From NCBI GenBank assembly GCA_963924555.1, contig OZ004595.1:1302001-1366000 (forward strand): a DNA stretch of 64,000 nucleotides. The letters are read 5' to 3'. The notes below the pieces were generated by a model, which did not search any database, had not been told where the DNA came from, and worked only from the letters and a program-made list of their open reading frames with translations. The position numbers were made by a program, and so were the translations under genes. Of the stretch, positions 1-10,200 are shown one piece after another; positions within the stretch are counted from its first letter, which is position 1; every line of letters begins with the position of its first letter. This DNA comes from Crambe crambe (Eukaryota; Porifera; Demospongiae; Poecilosclerida; Crambeidae).

Positions 1-36
1 GCCTCTTGATTATTGTTACTGATTTTTACCATTCAG

Positions 37-617
37 ATGGCCAGAAAATAGCCAATAAGCTCTGTGCACAAATCTTGAAAGAGACGAAGTCATTAAAATC
101 TCTGACACAAGAATATAATGCATGTGACTCTGCCAATAATCTTGAGACAAGTGATGCTATCACTCTATCCGAAGCGTTGGATCCATCATCAGTTGAGACA
201 AGACTTGGTGAATTTGGCTCGGGATACAAGACAATTGCCACTGGATACAAGATGATGTCCACTGGAAGAAAGCGACAAATTCTTGATGCCTACTTGGAAG
301 TTTGTCGCTCCATTGAAGAGATAAGTATGCTCAAAGAAGAGGCCAAGAATCTAGTTGTCTATTATGAGGAAAGGAAGAAACTATTGGAAGTCAAAATAGC
401 TAGTTTATCTGACCGTATTGATTCTTTTAGTAGAGGTGCTGTGTCACTACTGAATCGATTATTGTCAAACAATGAAATGCTGCTGAAGCAAGGCTACGAA
501 GTGAAAGACTTGCTCAACAATGAAAAAGTAGATGGAAATATGTCTTCATATGTTGAATATGATTGTGACAGTGATGACTCTCTAGATAGTGATTATGATT
601 ATTCAATGTCATACTAG
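37..617 (+). CDS. Last exon of an unrecognised gene (5' part outside window)
   Basis: An open frame runs to the stop at 615-617. A pyrimidine-rich tract ending TTCAG at 35-36 looks like a splice acceptor, so this is probably a terminal exon whose upstream exons lie before the window. The product segment is about 193 residues. It is mostly helical and charged, with a probable coiled coil in the middle (a run rich in E, K and L followed by ERKKLLEVK), and ends in a very acidic Ser/Asp tail. No catalytic motif or known domain was recognised. It could belong to a host gene or to a repeated element. Confidence 0.5.
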
Positions 618-767
618 AATGATGTAATTTTTATCCAAGCAAAATTAATTATAACTGTATTCCTCTCCAAAAAATAGAGAAGGGAATATCTGACAAAGGA
701 TGGTGGGTTTGAGAGTGAACCAAACCCTTGATTTGTATACACTGTGTAAGTGCTGAAATGAAACTCA

Positions 768-862
768 TATCCACTACAAGTGCTGGAACTATGGAACCCA
801 TATCTACTACATGTGCTGGAATCATGGAACTCATTAATTTTGTATCCACTACAAGTGCTGCT
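768..862. repeat. Short degenerate tandem repeat
   Basis: Three imperfect units of about 35-45 bases share the core CACTACAAGTGCTGGAA (one reads CTACTACATGTGCTGGAA). They lie in the otherwise gene-free stretch 618-1447. No coding capacity is seen. Confidence 0.6.
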
Positions 863-1164
863 GAATTATGAAATAAGAAATTGAAGCATTATGGCGTAAT
901 GAAAGTGTATATAGCTATTGTTCTAAATTATGTAAACAGTCATTACAATCAGGGCAGAGCCACTTTGAATTTTTCTCTTTCTCAAGTGTATTCACACACT
1001 CTACATGGTACCACTGTAAACATGAAGTACACTCACTCTACATGGTAATCTGTGTAAAATCATGATTGGTGGCCACACCCATTGGTGGGAAAATTTATAC
1101 TAGTAGTATTGTACTTCTGATGTAGAAATCCATTAGCTTTGTTCTCAGGTTTTTTTGTTTGTTT

Positions 1165-1310
1165 GTTTGTTTCCTAGCCAGTCCTATTTTTTCCCCTTCT
1201 GCCAAAAAATTACAAAAAAAGGCCTGGGAACAAGGCTAGGAATTTCTCTAGTCTCGCTACGCCAGCCCACATTTTTTTTTTGCGGGGCAGCCTACAGTCA
1301 ACTGCATGTG
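1165..1310. repeat. Foldback, MITE-like sequence in gene-free stretch
   Basis: CCTAGCC near 1172 is mirrored by GGCTAGG near 1233 around a T/A-rich centre. Directly after it comes TAGTCTCGCTACGCCAGCCC, which resembles one end of the foldback family found intact at 50058, 53392 and 21922. No clear target duplication is visible here, so this is probably a decayed pair of insertions. The rest of 618-1447 shows nothing I can support. Confidence 0.4.
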
Positions 1311-1447
1311 CATGCAAGCATTTCATTGTTGAGGCTTCATCGTTCTAGCTAATAGACACACATACAATTTAAAATTATGTACTAGCATACTAGCTAAGTA
1401 GGAAAAAAACAACAACAAAAAAACTGTAGCTATGTCCACAAGTGTGC

Positions 1448-2406
1448 TACATTATAGTTATTGCCAGAGCTAGAGACAATAGAAACATAAGTAAGCCATG
1501 CTTTGTCTCAATGTTGCTGGCAGAATTCCTACAGCAACCTGGTGAGCCACAGCATTCGAGTTGGCATAGATTTGGATTGTCTGCAGCACACATACTATTA
1601 ACTGTGGGACAGCAGTCAACAGGGCATGTGGTTGATGACTCATCTGCATCACAGGTACCATCCCCACAGAATCTATATAGTCATGTCAATCTGACGCTTC
1701 TTCCTTGAAGACTCTCCACTGTTTCGTATACAGCATTCTTTGAAGCAGTCCAACCATTGCCAACACAACCCTGGAAGGGTTTCGAATTGGGCCACTGCAA
1801 TAGTCTTCACACTGTTGAGCAGCTGCCACAATTGAAGTAGTATTTTATCCTTCCCCCTCCGGTATTCCTCCCACAATTTGAACAGTAGCTCTGACTGCTA
1901 CCTCCTTGCCATGTCACTGCATCACATGTGTTAGATGGATCGTTACAGTTATTACAGCAAGCCCAATGGTGATATTCAGATCTTCCGCCTAGATAGTAGC
2001 CAATGCAATGTGCTGGATTGGAGGTGCCAAGGTCTTCAGCTGGCCAGTACTGGCACTGACACGAATTGAATTCAGGATTGTAGAGTGGATTAGTATCACT
2101 GCAAACACATCTCGTATCAGTTCCTGGTGCCCCACACCGAAATTGGAGTCCACTCTTTGGTACACATTTGTTACCCACAGCCACATCAACTGTCCAGCTG
2201 ATGGCAGCATCATTTTGGGCGTCACAGGTGATGGGTCCAGTATACCTGCAATCGGCTACTTTTTCAGGTGTCCAATCTCCTTTCCTGCAGACCTGGTTTC
2301 GAGGGTCACAATATGGACTACTGGGAAGTATTCTCTTTGAGAGAGAATGTTCCTTCTTTGCATCAACTGCTACCAGGAGCAGAATATACACTAAAGACTT
2401 CAACAT
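1448..2406 (-). pseudogene. Secreted cysteine-rich precursor gene, apparently decayed
   Basis: The first 199 codons (2406 down to 1807) are open. They begin with a signal peptide (MLKSLVYILLLVAVDA), then a KR site, then a region with about two dozen cysteines. The sequence further downstream on the same strand encodes a Cys-dense C-terminal part: a possible furin site RKKR, then the pattern CGDGTCDADE...TCPVDCC and CQLECCG, ending in a hydrophobic tail (GLLMFLLSLALAITIM) like a GPI-anchor signal. These parts do not lie in one continuous frame here, so the copy is either decayed or has unrecognised splicing. A fragment of a second copy sits at 22043-22408. Family unknown; the CGDGxC motif is seen in various extracellular proteins. 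Confidence 0.6.
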
Positions 2407-2480
2407 ACTAGCACTTCAGATCACCATCCGTAATCACTTACTTCCCAGGAACAAAATGGACAGTTCCAGGAACCCTTGAG

Positions 2481-2490
2481 TGCGCATGCA
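2481..2490. promoter_or_regulatory. NRF1-like palindrome upstream of the Cys-rich gene
   Basis: TGCGCATGCA lies 75 bases upstream of the start codon at 2406. The same core precedes several other genes here. The rest of 2407-3170 is AT-rich and shows no gene. Confidence 0.4.
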
Positions 2491-3489
2491 CATAAACATG
2501 TCAACCATACTATGTATGTAAGAGCTCTCCTATGACCTGTGATTTATAAGACAGTCAAATCGAGCCTGTTAAAAAAAGACATAATGATAGCTGCTCTTTT
2601 ATAAAGAAATGAAACTTGCTTGATAGCAAATGTTTAAGTCATCTGGTAGCTAACATACCCAGTGATATCATTTGACTGATGATCGACAGGTGAACAAGAT
2701 CAGCCATACAATGTACCACTCTGTCAATAATTGTTACTGCATGTGGTCAGATCATTTAGCTAACATAGCAGTATGACCACTTTTACAGCTCAAGTACTGA
2801 TTCAAATGCTACACTAGGAAAAAAGGCATGGTCTCACTCTCATAGCTCCAGTATCACAGATAATTGATCATTGAGTACATATGTATGTTATACAAGACAA
2901 TAAAATTACTAAACTGACTCTATAATGTAAGAACTGAATCTCGTATATTATACAATATAAAGCATAGCTATAATGACAGGAAACAAAAACAGGTAGCTAA
3001 TTGACAGAGAAACAACCATATAAACAGATGATCAGTGATACAGCATACAAAAATTTATAACTGTGAAACAATGAAACAGTAATATCAGCATACCACAACA
3101 AACTAAAACTGATTTTAAACAGCTTAGCAGACTAGCTATAATAGAAGTACATAACCACTTAGCTGTAATACTAATTTCCATTTTGTCTTTGTCTTCCTTG
3201 TTCCAGAAGATCTTTCAGGACTTGTAATTGTTCTTCCTGTCTTCTTTCTTCTGCTTTCCTTTTTATTTTTCTCCTTCTCTTTTCTTGAAAAAGAAAGTAA
3301 GCTATTGCACTGGTGAATGCTACAATTAAAGTGTCATAGATTGTCTTCAAACGTTCAGGAGCATCATCAAATGCATGATTTATTGGTATAAGGAAATATG
3401 GTACAGCTATAAATACTGCTACTCCTATACATATAAATATGACAACAAAATAGATGATTGTCAAGATCATGTAGTGAAATTGATATGAA

Positions 3490-3690
3490 TTTTTATAACA
3501 TTTGCATTGACATGGTTGGACTCTAAAACATTGGACTCCAAAACATTTGCATTGACATCGTTGGACTCTAAAACATTGGAATCCAAAACATTTGCATTGA
3601 CATTGTTGGACTCCAGAACATTTGCATAGTTGGACTCCAGAACATTTCGCATTGTTGGACTCCAGAACATTTGGATTGATATAGTTGGAC
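3490..3690. repeat. Coding minisatellite, asparagine/leucine-rich
   Basis: On the minus strand, units of roughly 15-30 bases built on GTTGGACTC and CATTTGCATTGAC repeat at least seven times. They encode VLESNN/VNAN-type peptides. Unit lengths vary and are not all multiples of three, which fits the frame switch of copy A here. The intact copy B has only a short linker at this point. Confidence 0.75.
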
Positions 3691-3944
3691 TCCAGGGGAA
3701 AAAAAACAGTTTGTATAAGTAAGAGATTCCCTTTGAGATCAGCAAGATCATTATTGCCACTATTCCATAGAATATTGCAACACTTGTGGCATGAAATGGA
3801 GTGTGGATGAATCCAATTGTGATATGAGTGAAGTGGAACGAAATATTCATCAGCGGAAATATCGGAAGATATAAATACCATCCATATGTACATGGTTTTT
3901 TCTTTTTCTTTCCTGGGGTACTTCCTTCCTCAGGGGAGGAATCG

Positions 3945-4392
3945 GAGGAGGAAGGATCTTCAGAGGAGGTAGGGTCTTCGGAGGAGGTAGGCCCTGGAGG
4001 GGAGGAAGGGTCTTCGGAGGAGGTATGCCCTGGTGGGGAGGAAGGGTCTTCAGAGGAGGTAGCCCCTGGAAGGGAAGAAGGGTCTTCAAAGGGAGGGGAG
4101 GAAGGATCTTTGGAGGAGGAAGGCCCTAGAGGGGAGGAAGGGTCTTCGGAGGAGGTATGCCCTGGTGGGGAGGAAGGGTCTTCAGAGGAGGTAGCCCCTG
4201 GAGGGGAAGAAGGGTCTTCAAAGGGAGGGGAGGAAGGGTCTTCGGTGGAGGTAGGCCCTGGAGGGGAGGAAGGGTCTTCAGAGGAGGTAAGCCCTGGTGT
4301 GGAGGAAGGGTCTTTGGAGGAGGTAGGCCCTGGAAGGGAAGAAGGGTCTTCGGAGGGAGGGGAGGAAGGGTCTTCGGAGGAGGAAGAGGAAA
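3945..4392. repeat. Coding minisatellite (SSEDPSSPPGPT type)
   Basis: About twelve imperfect units of 21-45 bases, such as GGGGAGGAAGGGTCTTCGGA, encode a Ser/Pro/Glu/Asp-rich loop on the minus strand of membrane-gene copy A. Long open frames on the plus strand across this region are by-products of the repeat. It is absent from copies B and C. Confidence 0.85.
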
Positions 4393-5743
4393 GACTTTTA
4401 CGGCAGTGATATACACAGCACAGTACGAAGTATGTGAACATTGCTATGAAAACAATAAAACTTTCTGTAAATATGCATGCTACCAGACCATAAAATAGTT
4501 TAAGTTGAGTTGATATAGCATTGGTGAAGCTATATGCACTTTCTTCCAAAGAATAAACTTTTCTTATTTCATCGGTAACACCTGCTGCTTTTAATAGCCC
4601 TATTAGATCCATGATCAAGATGTAAAATGTGATCCAGAATGATGATACAAAAATCACACTAACATTAGTTATCATTTCCCACTTCTTTTCAATATCTTTC
4701 TCATCATCAGTATTGATGGTATCATCAAGAATTTCAATTATTTTCTCCCCATAGTTGAATGGCTTTGCACGTATAAGCATTACTGCACCAAAGATAATCA
4801 ACACTATAGGTACAGCTGGAAAAAGGACTTGATAAGCCATTACGAAGTTTGCAGTGTTATTATTATTTTTATTTTCATGCCATTTTTCAAGAGTAGCACT
4901 GCTTTCTGCTTTGGGTTTGTATGATTCAGAAATTTCAGGAGAGAGGGAGTGGTGCATGGCGTAAAGTTGTAGCTGTAAATACAATTGTGGGAAACAAAAT
5001 TTATAGTGATGTAATTAGCTAATAGCTTACTGTAATGTTGGCTAGAGGTAGCCTGTATGCAAGGCCATAGATGATTCTAGCAATTTCATTGGTCCATTTC
5101 TATCATACCCTGAAGATTGATAGCTATGCTATTTTGTTCAACTTACTCTTTGTGTTAGTAACATCATGTATTTATCTGCATCATAACATGAAGCATTCAG
5201 TGTTAAGTGCAGTGTCGTATGACGTAAAGCTGGATCAGAGAAAAATAAGGATGTGTATTGCAACACAGGAAGTGGTTGGAATAAATAATAAGTGGAGGTA
5301 CTCCAGTACCAGATTTTAGTGTTGTATTTAGCACGATCGATTCTTCCAGTATCATTGAAGTAATCATAAAAGATAGTGACAAAAGCAGGATCAGATTGAT
5401 TTGGTGGGAAAAAGGCCATCTGTAGATTAAACTGGTTTTCATCTGATTTCAGGACCTCTTTTACTAAGAAACCATAGCATGCAGTACAGCTATTTTTTCC
5501 TTCAAGACAGTCAGGCTTCCCAAGTTCTTGTTCTTGAGTAGTTCTATGCACAGAAGCAAGAACTAGTAGAACACTTAGTGTTATTCTTATGGCTTGCATT
5601 CCCAAAACTTTACAAAGTCAGATTTTGATGATCTGTAGCTAGCTAGCTAACTGAACTAGCAGTCAATTCCTAACAGTTTTATACAAGAATTAGCATACAT
5701 TCATAGCCTATAGTCAACTGCGCATGTGTAGTGCTGACGTTCA

Positions 5744-5754
5744 CGCATGCGCAG
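5744..5754. promoter_or_regulatory. NRF1-like motif upstream of membrane-gene copy A
   Basis: CGCATGCGCAG lies 139 bases upstream of the start codon at 5605. A related half-site (TGCGCATGTG) lies just before it at about 5719. The equivalent region of copy B (about 26040-26218) lacks it. Confidence 0.4.
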
Positions 5755-7297
5755 TACAACACAGTATGTGCACATAGTTAACCCTGTATTCATAGTCTTA
5801 AAAGTACCCCACAGTGTTGTTGTATGGACTATAATAAGGTGACATTCCATAGGGAGACTGTTGTGGGAGACTCATGAATGATGGTGACTGCACGGTGGCC
5901 ATCTGGGCTAGCTGCATTTGTCTCTGCTGCTCTGCGGCCATGGTCATCATCTGCCTCTGTTGCTCAGCCTGTATCTGCTGATTCACCATGTCCTGTATGC
6001 GCTGCTCGGTGGCCAGGGCCTGCATCTGTTGTTCGGCGGCCATAGCATGCATCTGGTGCTCTGCAGCTAAAGCTTGTTGCTGCAGCATCTGGAGCCTGAG
6101 ACTGGCCAGATCAGAATGGGATGCTGAACTGGGAGGAGTCTTGCTGGGGGTCTTGGGATCTTCTTTTTCTTTCTCCTTTGGTGGAGGAGGGGGGGTGATG
6201 GATACCTTGGCCTCTGTAAGGTGCTCAAAGAGAAGCATCTGTTGTCCAAGGAGTTGCGTCTGTAGACTCTGGTTCCCCTGATTCTCTCGTAACTTTTCCT
6301 GTATTTGCTCTAACTTTTGGAGATCTTGTTGAAGAACCTTCTGCTGCTGAGGTGCTATTTTTTCTCTGTCTCCTTCTGCAGCTGAGAAAGAGAAAGAAGC
6401 TCCTTTTTTATCTTTGCCTGCTGTGACTTGATTCGTTCGCTAATGTTCTCCAAGTCATTCCCGGCAATTTCAGTAGCACTGGCACTAGATTGGAAACCTT
6501 TTTTCTTTCTCTTTACGTCACTATCACTCGAGTCATAGTCTGAAGAGTCAGAATCACTATCAGAGTAACTATTACTACTGCTATAATAATCCACTTCATC
6601 GTAATCATCAATGTTAGTCGGACCTCTTTTCTTTTTCTTCTTTTTATGTTTCTTCTTGTCCTTTTTTCTTTCATATTCGCTGTCGTAATCACTGTAACTT
6701 TCATCTCGTCGCTTGTCTCTTCGACGTCGACTCTTGTAGCCTTCGTCATCAGAATAAGTACTTGACCTCTTTCTATCTCTCTTCTTATCCCGTTTATCAT
6801 CGTCATACCCTCGCCTGTGACTATGTAAAGTCTTTCTCCCTCTTCTCCTATCTTCATCTTCTGAGTAATCATCTGAGTAGTGATCCCCTCTTCGATGGCG
6901 GTGCTCTGAATACTTTCTCTGTCGTCGGCCTCCTCTTTTTTCATCTGAATACCTCCCTTTTCTTCCCCCTCTCTCTTTTCCCCCTTCTCTCCTCATCGGA
7001 GTAATTTCTGGAGTATCTGTCATCTCGTCTCAGTTCCCCACTGCGTCCGTACTTTCCTTGGTCTTGTCCGAAGCCCCTGCGTCCCATTCCTCTTGGTCCA
7101 CGGGATAAAGTGTCATCAAATACAGTTTCTTTCTCAGCAAGTTTTGTGCGGAGTTTCTGCTTCCAGACAGGAACCTATTTCAATGAGAGAACAACAAGAA
7201 CCTTGATGAAAATTAAAGAAGTGGCTGGGAAATCTGCTTACTGCAAACCAGCAACTTTGGGGAGGTCTAAATTTTATAGGTAACTGAAATAGGTGCT

Positions 7298-10200
7298 TGT
7301 GGTAACCGAGTCGCACGGCTAGTAATGACTTTTTATTGAACTCAACAATGACACACAAACTATAACTACAGCTTATAATTTATACTACAACATAAGGAAG
7401 TGACACAAAACCACAAGTGCATGCATGCCTTAATTAGTGATTAAAATAAGTTATTAGTCAGTTATCACACTTCCCCCCTCTAAGATTTGTGCATCAATAG
7501 TTACCATCCAAATCGTTCAGGGGGTCGGCAGTGTCGACTCGACTGTCGAGTGGGAGTGGCACGACTGTTAACCGAGCATGCCTGCTGTGTATGAGGTTGG
7601 TGCAGTGGTGATGCAGGAACAGCTGAATTGTCGGGATCTATTGGTGGTGCTGTGGTTACTGTGGCAGGAGGCAAATCAGGAAGGTAGATATCATTTTCAG
7701 TGGTAGGTTCACTGGGTGGAACAGGAGCAATATTCCTGCTACGGACAGCATCAATATGACGACGTACAGTACGACCAGAGTCTAACTCAACATGGTAGGA
7801 GAGTGGACCAGTAATTTTGGTTATTTTACCTGGAAGCCAGGTATTCTTAGTGGTTGAGAAGTCTTTCACATACACAGTATCACCTGCATGATAACTCCTG
7901 AGTGGTTTGTGATTGTCATGGTGCTCAGCTTGCTTTGCTTGCTGCCACTCAACACGATGGGAAATGTCCGGAAACAGTCTGTCCAGGCGTGATCGGGGAC
8001 GACGGTTCATCAGCAGTTCTGCTGGAGGAATTCCGGTTGTGGTATGAGGAGTAATTCTATATTTAAATAGAAATTTAGAAAGTCTTTCTTGAATTGAAGC
8101 TCCTGGTGTATGTTTAAGTCCACTTTTGAAGGTCTGGACTGCACGTTCGGCAAGGCCGTTACTGGAAGGGTGGTAGGGAGCTGTGGTTGTATGTGTAATG
8201 CCATTTTTGGATAAGAAAGTGTTAAACTCTTCACTCGTAAATGATGGACCATTGTCCGTTACAACTTTGTGTGGCAATCCATGGGTGGCAAATACAGAAC
8301 GGAGTGTTTCAATAGTTTTTGAAGAAGTAATAGAGTTCATCAAGTGCACATCTAACCATTTTGAGTGTGCGTCAACAAGCACTAAAAACATGTGCCCAAG
8401 AAATGGGCCAGCAAAATCGAGATGAAGCCTGCTCCATGGCTGTTGTGGCCATTCCCATGGGTGGAGCGGGGCGGCTGCTGGTGCGGGTCGGGACTCTTGA
8501 CATACATGACAAGTTTTCACCATTTGTTCAATCGCAGTATCCATGCCAGGCCACCAGAGATATGACCGTGCTAGAGCTTTCATTTTGCTTGTTCCTGGAT
8601 GGGTTTCATGGAGTTCATCGAGGACGAGTTGTCTGCCTGGTGGAGGAATGATGATACGAGATCCCCTAAGAAGGCATCCATCAAGGACACTAAGTTCACT
8701 CCTACGTGAGGAGTACGGCCGATACTCCTTGTCCAAGAGCTCGTCAGGCCATCCAGACATTAAAAATCTGAGGACACAAGACATGACTGGGTCTTCAGCT
8801 GTCCACTGCTTGATGTTGGCAGCACTGACTGTTGTGGACGAGAGGTGATTGATGACCAGTACCAGATCCTGCGGCACACAATCACTGGACGTAGTGACTG
8901 GGCGAGGCAGGCGGCTAAGTGCGTCTGCATTACAGAGATGTTTCCCTGCCTTGTGGCGTATTGTATAACGGTATGCAGAAAGTGTAACTGCCCATCGTTG
9001 TATCCTGGATGAGGCCATATATGGGACTCTGTTATTCTCACCTAACAATGATTTCAAAGGTTGATGATCTGATTCGATCATGAAGTGACGTCCCCAGAGG
9101 TAATGATGGAATTTTTTCACTGCGAAGACAATGGCTAGTGCCTCCTTCTCCAACTGCGAGTAGTGTTTTTCGGCAGAAGATAGGGTTCTTGAGGCATACG
9201 CAACTGGACGTTCCTGACTGTCATCACCAATATGCGAGAGCACAGCACCTATGCCGTAATCGGAAGCATCACATGCCAGAAGTAACGGCTTGGTAGTGTC
9301 ATAATGGGTGAGGAGGGAATCTGCTTGCAGGGCCTCTTTTGCTGACTGGAAAGCTTCTTCTTGCTCGCAATTCCACTGCCATTTTTGATCCTTGTTTAGG
9401 AGGGAGTAGAGGGGGTTGAGTCGAGCAGAGAGATTAGGCAAAAATTTACCATAATAATTAATGAGCCCGAGAAATGATCGAAGTTGGGTAACATTCTTGG
9501 GGTGAGGGGCTTCCTTGATTGCACGAACTTTCGATCCTGTGGGACGTAGGCCATCTTTATCAATCACATGTCCCAAGTATTCAATGCTAGGACGAAGGAA
9601 AAAGCATTTTTCCTTGTTAAGGCGTAGACCTGCATCATCTAGCCGTTTCAAAACTTCTTTGAGGTTGTGTAAGTGATCTTCCATGGTGGTCCCTGCAACT
9701 AGGATGTCATCCAGGTAGACACTGACACCGTTGGCACCCTGCAGGAGCATCTCCATGTGACGCTGGAAAATTGCTGGGGCAGATGCCACACCATATGGCA
9801 AGCGGTTGTATTGGAAGAGACCTTTATGAGTGTTAATTGTCACGTACTGTTTCGATTGTTCATCCAGGGGAAACTGGAGATATGCATTGGAGAGGTCCAG
9901 CTTTGAGAAAATTTTTCCTGCAGAAAGATTAGCAAACAGTTCTTCTGCACGAGGCAGAGGGTAAGTTTCGGTAGGGGATACTTGGTTAATTGTAAGTTTG
10001 TAATCCCCACATAACCTAATTTTGCCATTCCGTTTTAACACAGGGACTACTGGTGCAGCCCACGAGGAAAACTGAACGGGAGAAATTATTCCTTTTTCCT
10101 GCAGTTGATTGAGTTCTTCTTCCACCTTAGGTTTCAGTAGGAAGGGGAGGGGTCGTGGCCTGTGGAATCTGGGCTTGGCTTGGTCATGCACCACTAACTG

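Larger units (their letters stand above)
3171..5605 (-). pseudogene. Multi-pass membrane protein, copy A (repeat-expanded, frame-shifted)
   Basis: Exon 1 (5605-5147) encodes a signal peptide and an ectodomain. The donor is AGA|GTAAGT and the intron is 5146-4973. Exon 2 starts at 4972 after TTTACAG, both in phase 0, so two separate open frames belong to one gene. Exon 2 carries several membrane spans, a Ser/Pro/Glu/Asp minisatellite between spans 3 and 4, the block PINHAFDDAPERL and a charged coiled-coil tail. The end of the gene is in a different frame from the rest, and the switch falls inside a second repeat tract (about 3490-3690). Copy B (23036-26034) is the intact relative. Either this copy is a pseudogene or the repeat length is an assembly error. 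Confidence 0.65.

Noticed and set aside
3945-4392. Regular repeats resembling a CRISPR array
   Set aside because: Units abut without unique spacers of constant length, vary in length, encode protein and sit in a eukaryotic gene.
3828-4498. Long plus-strand open frames across the Ser/Pro/Glu minisatellite
   Set aside because: They are produced by the repeat being open in several frames; the real gene reads on the minus strand with membrane spans on both sides.
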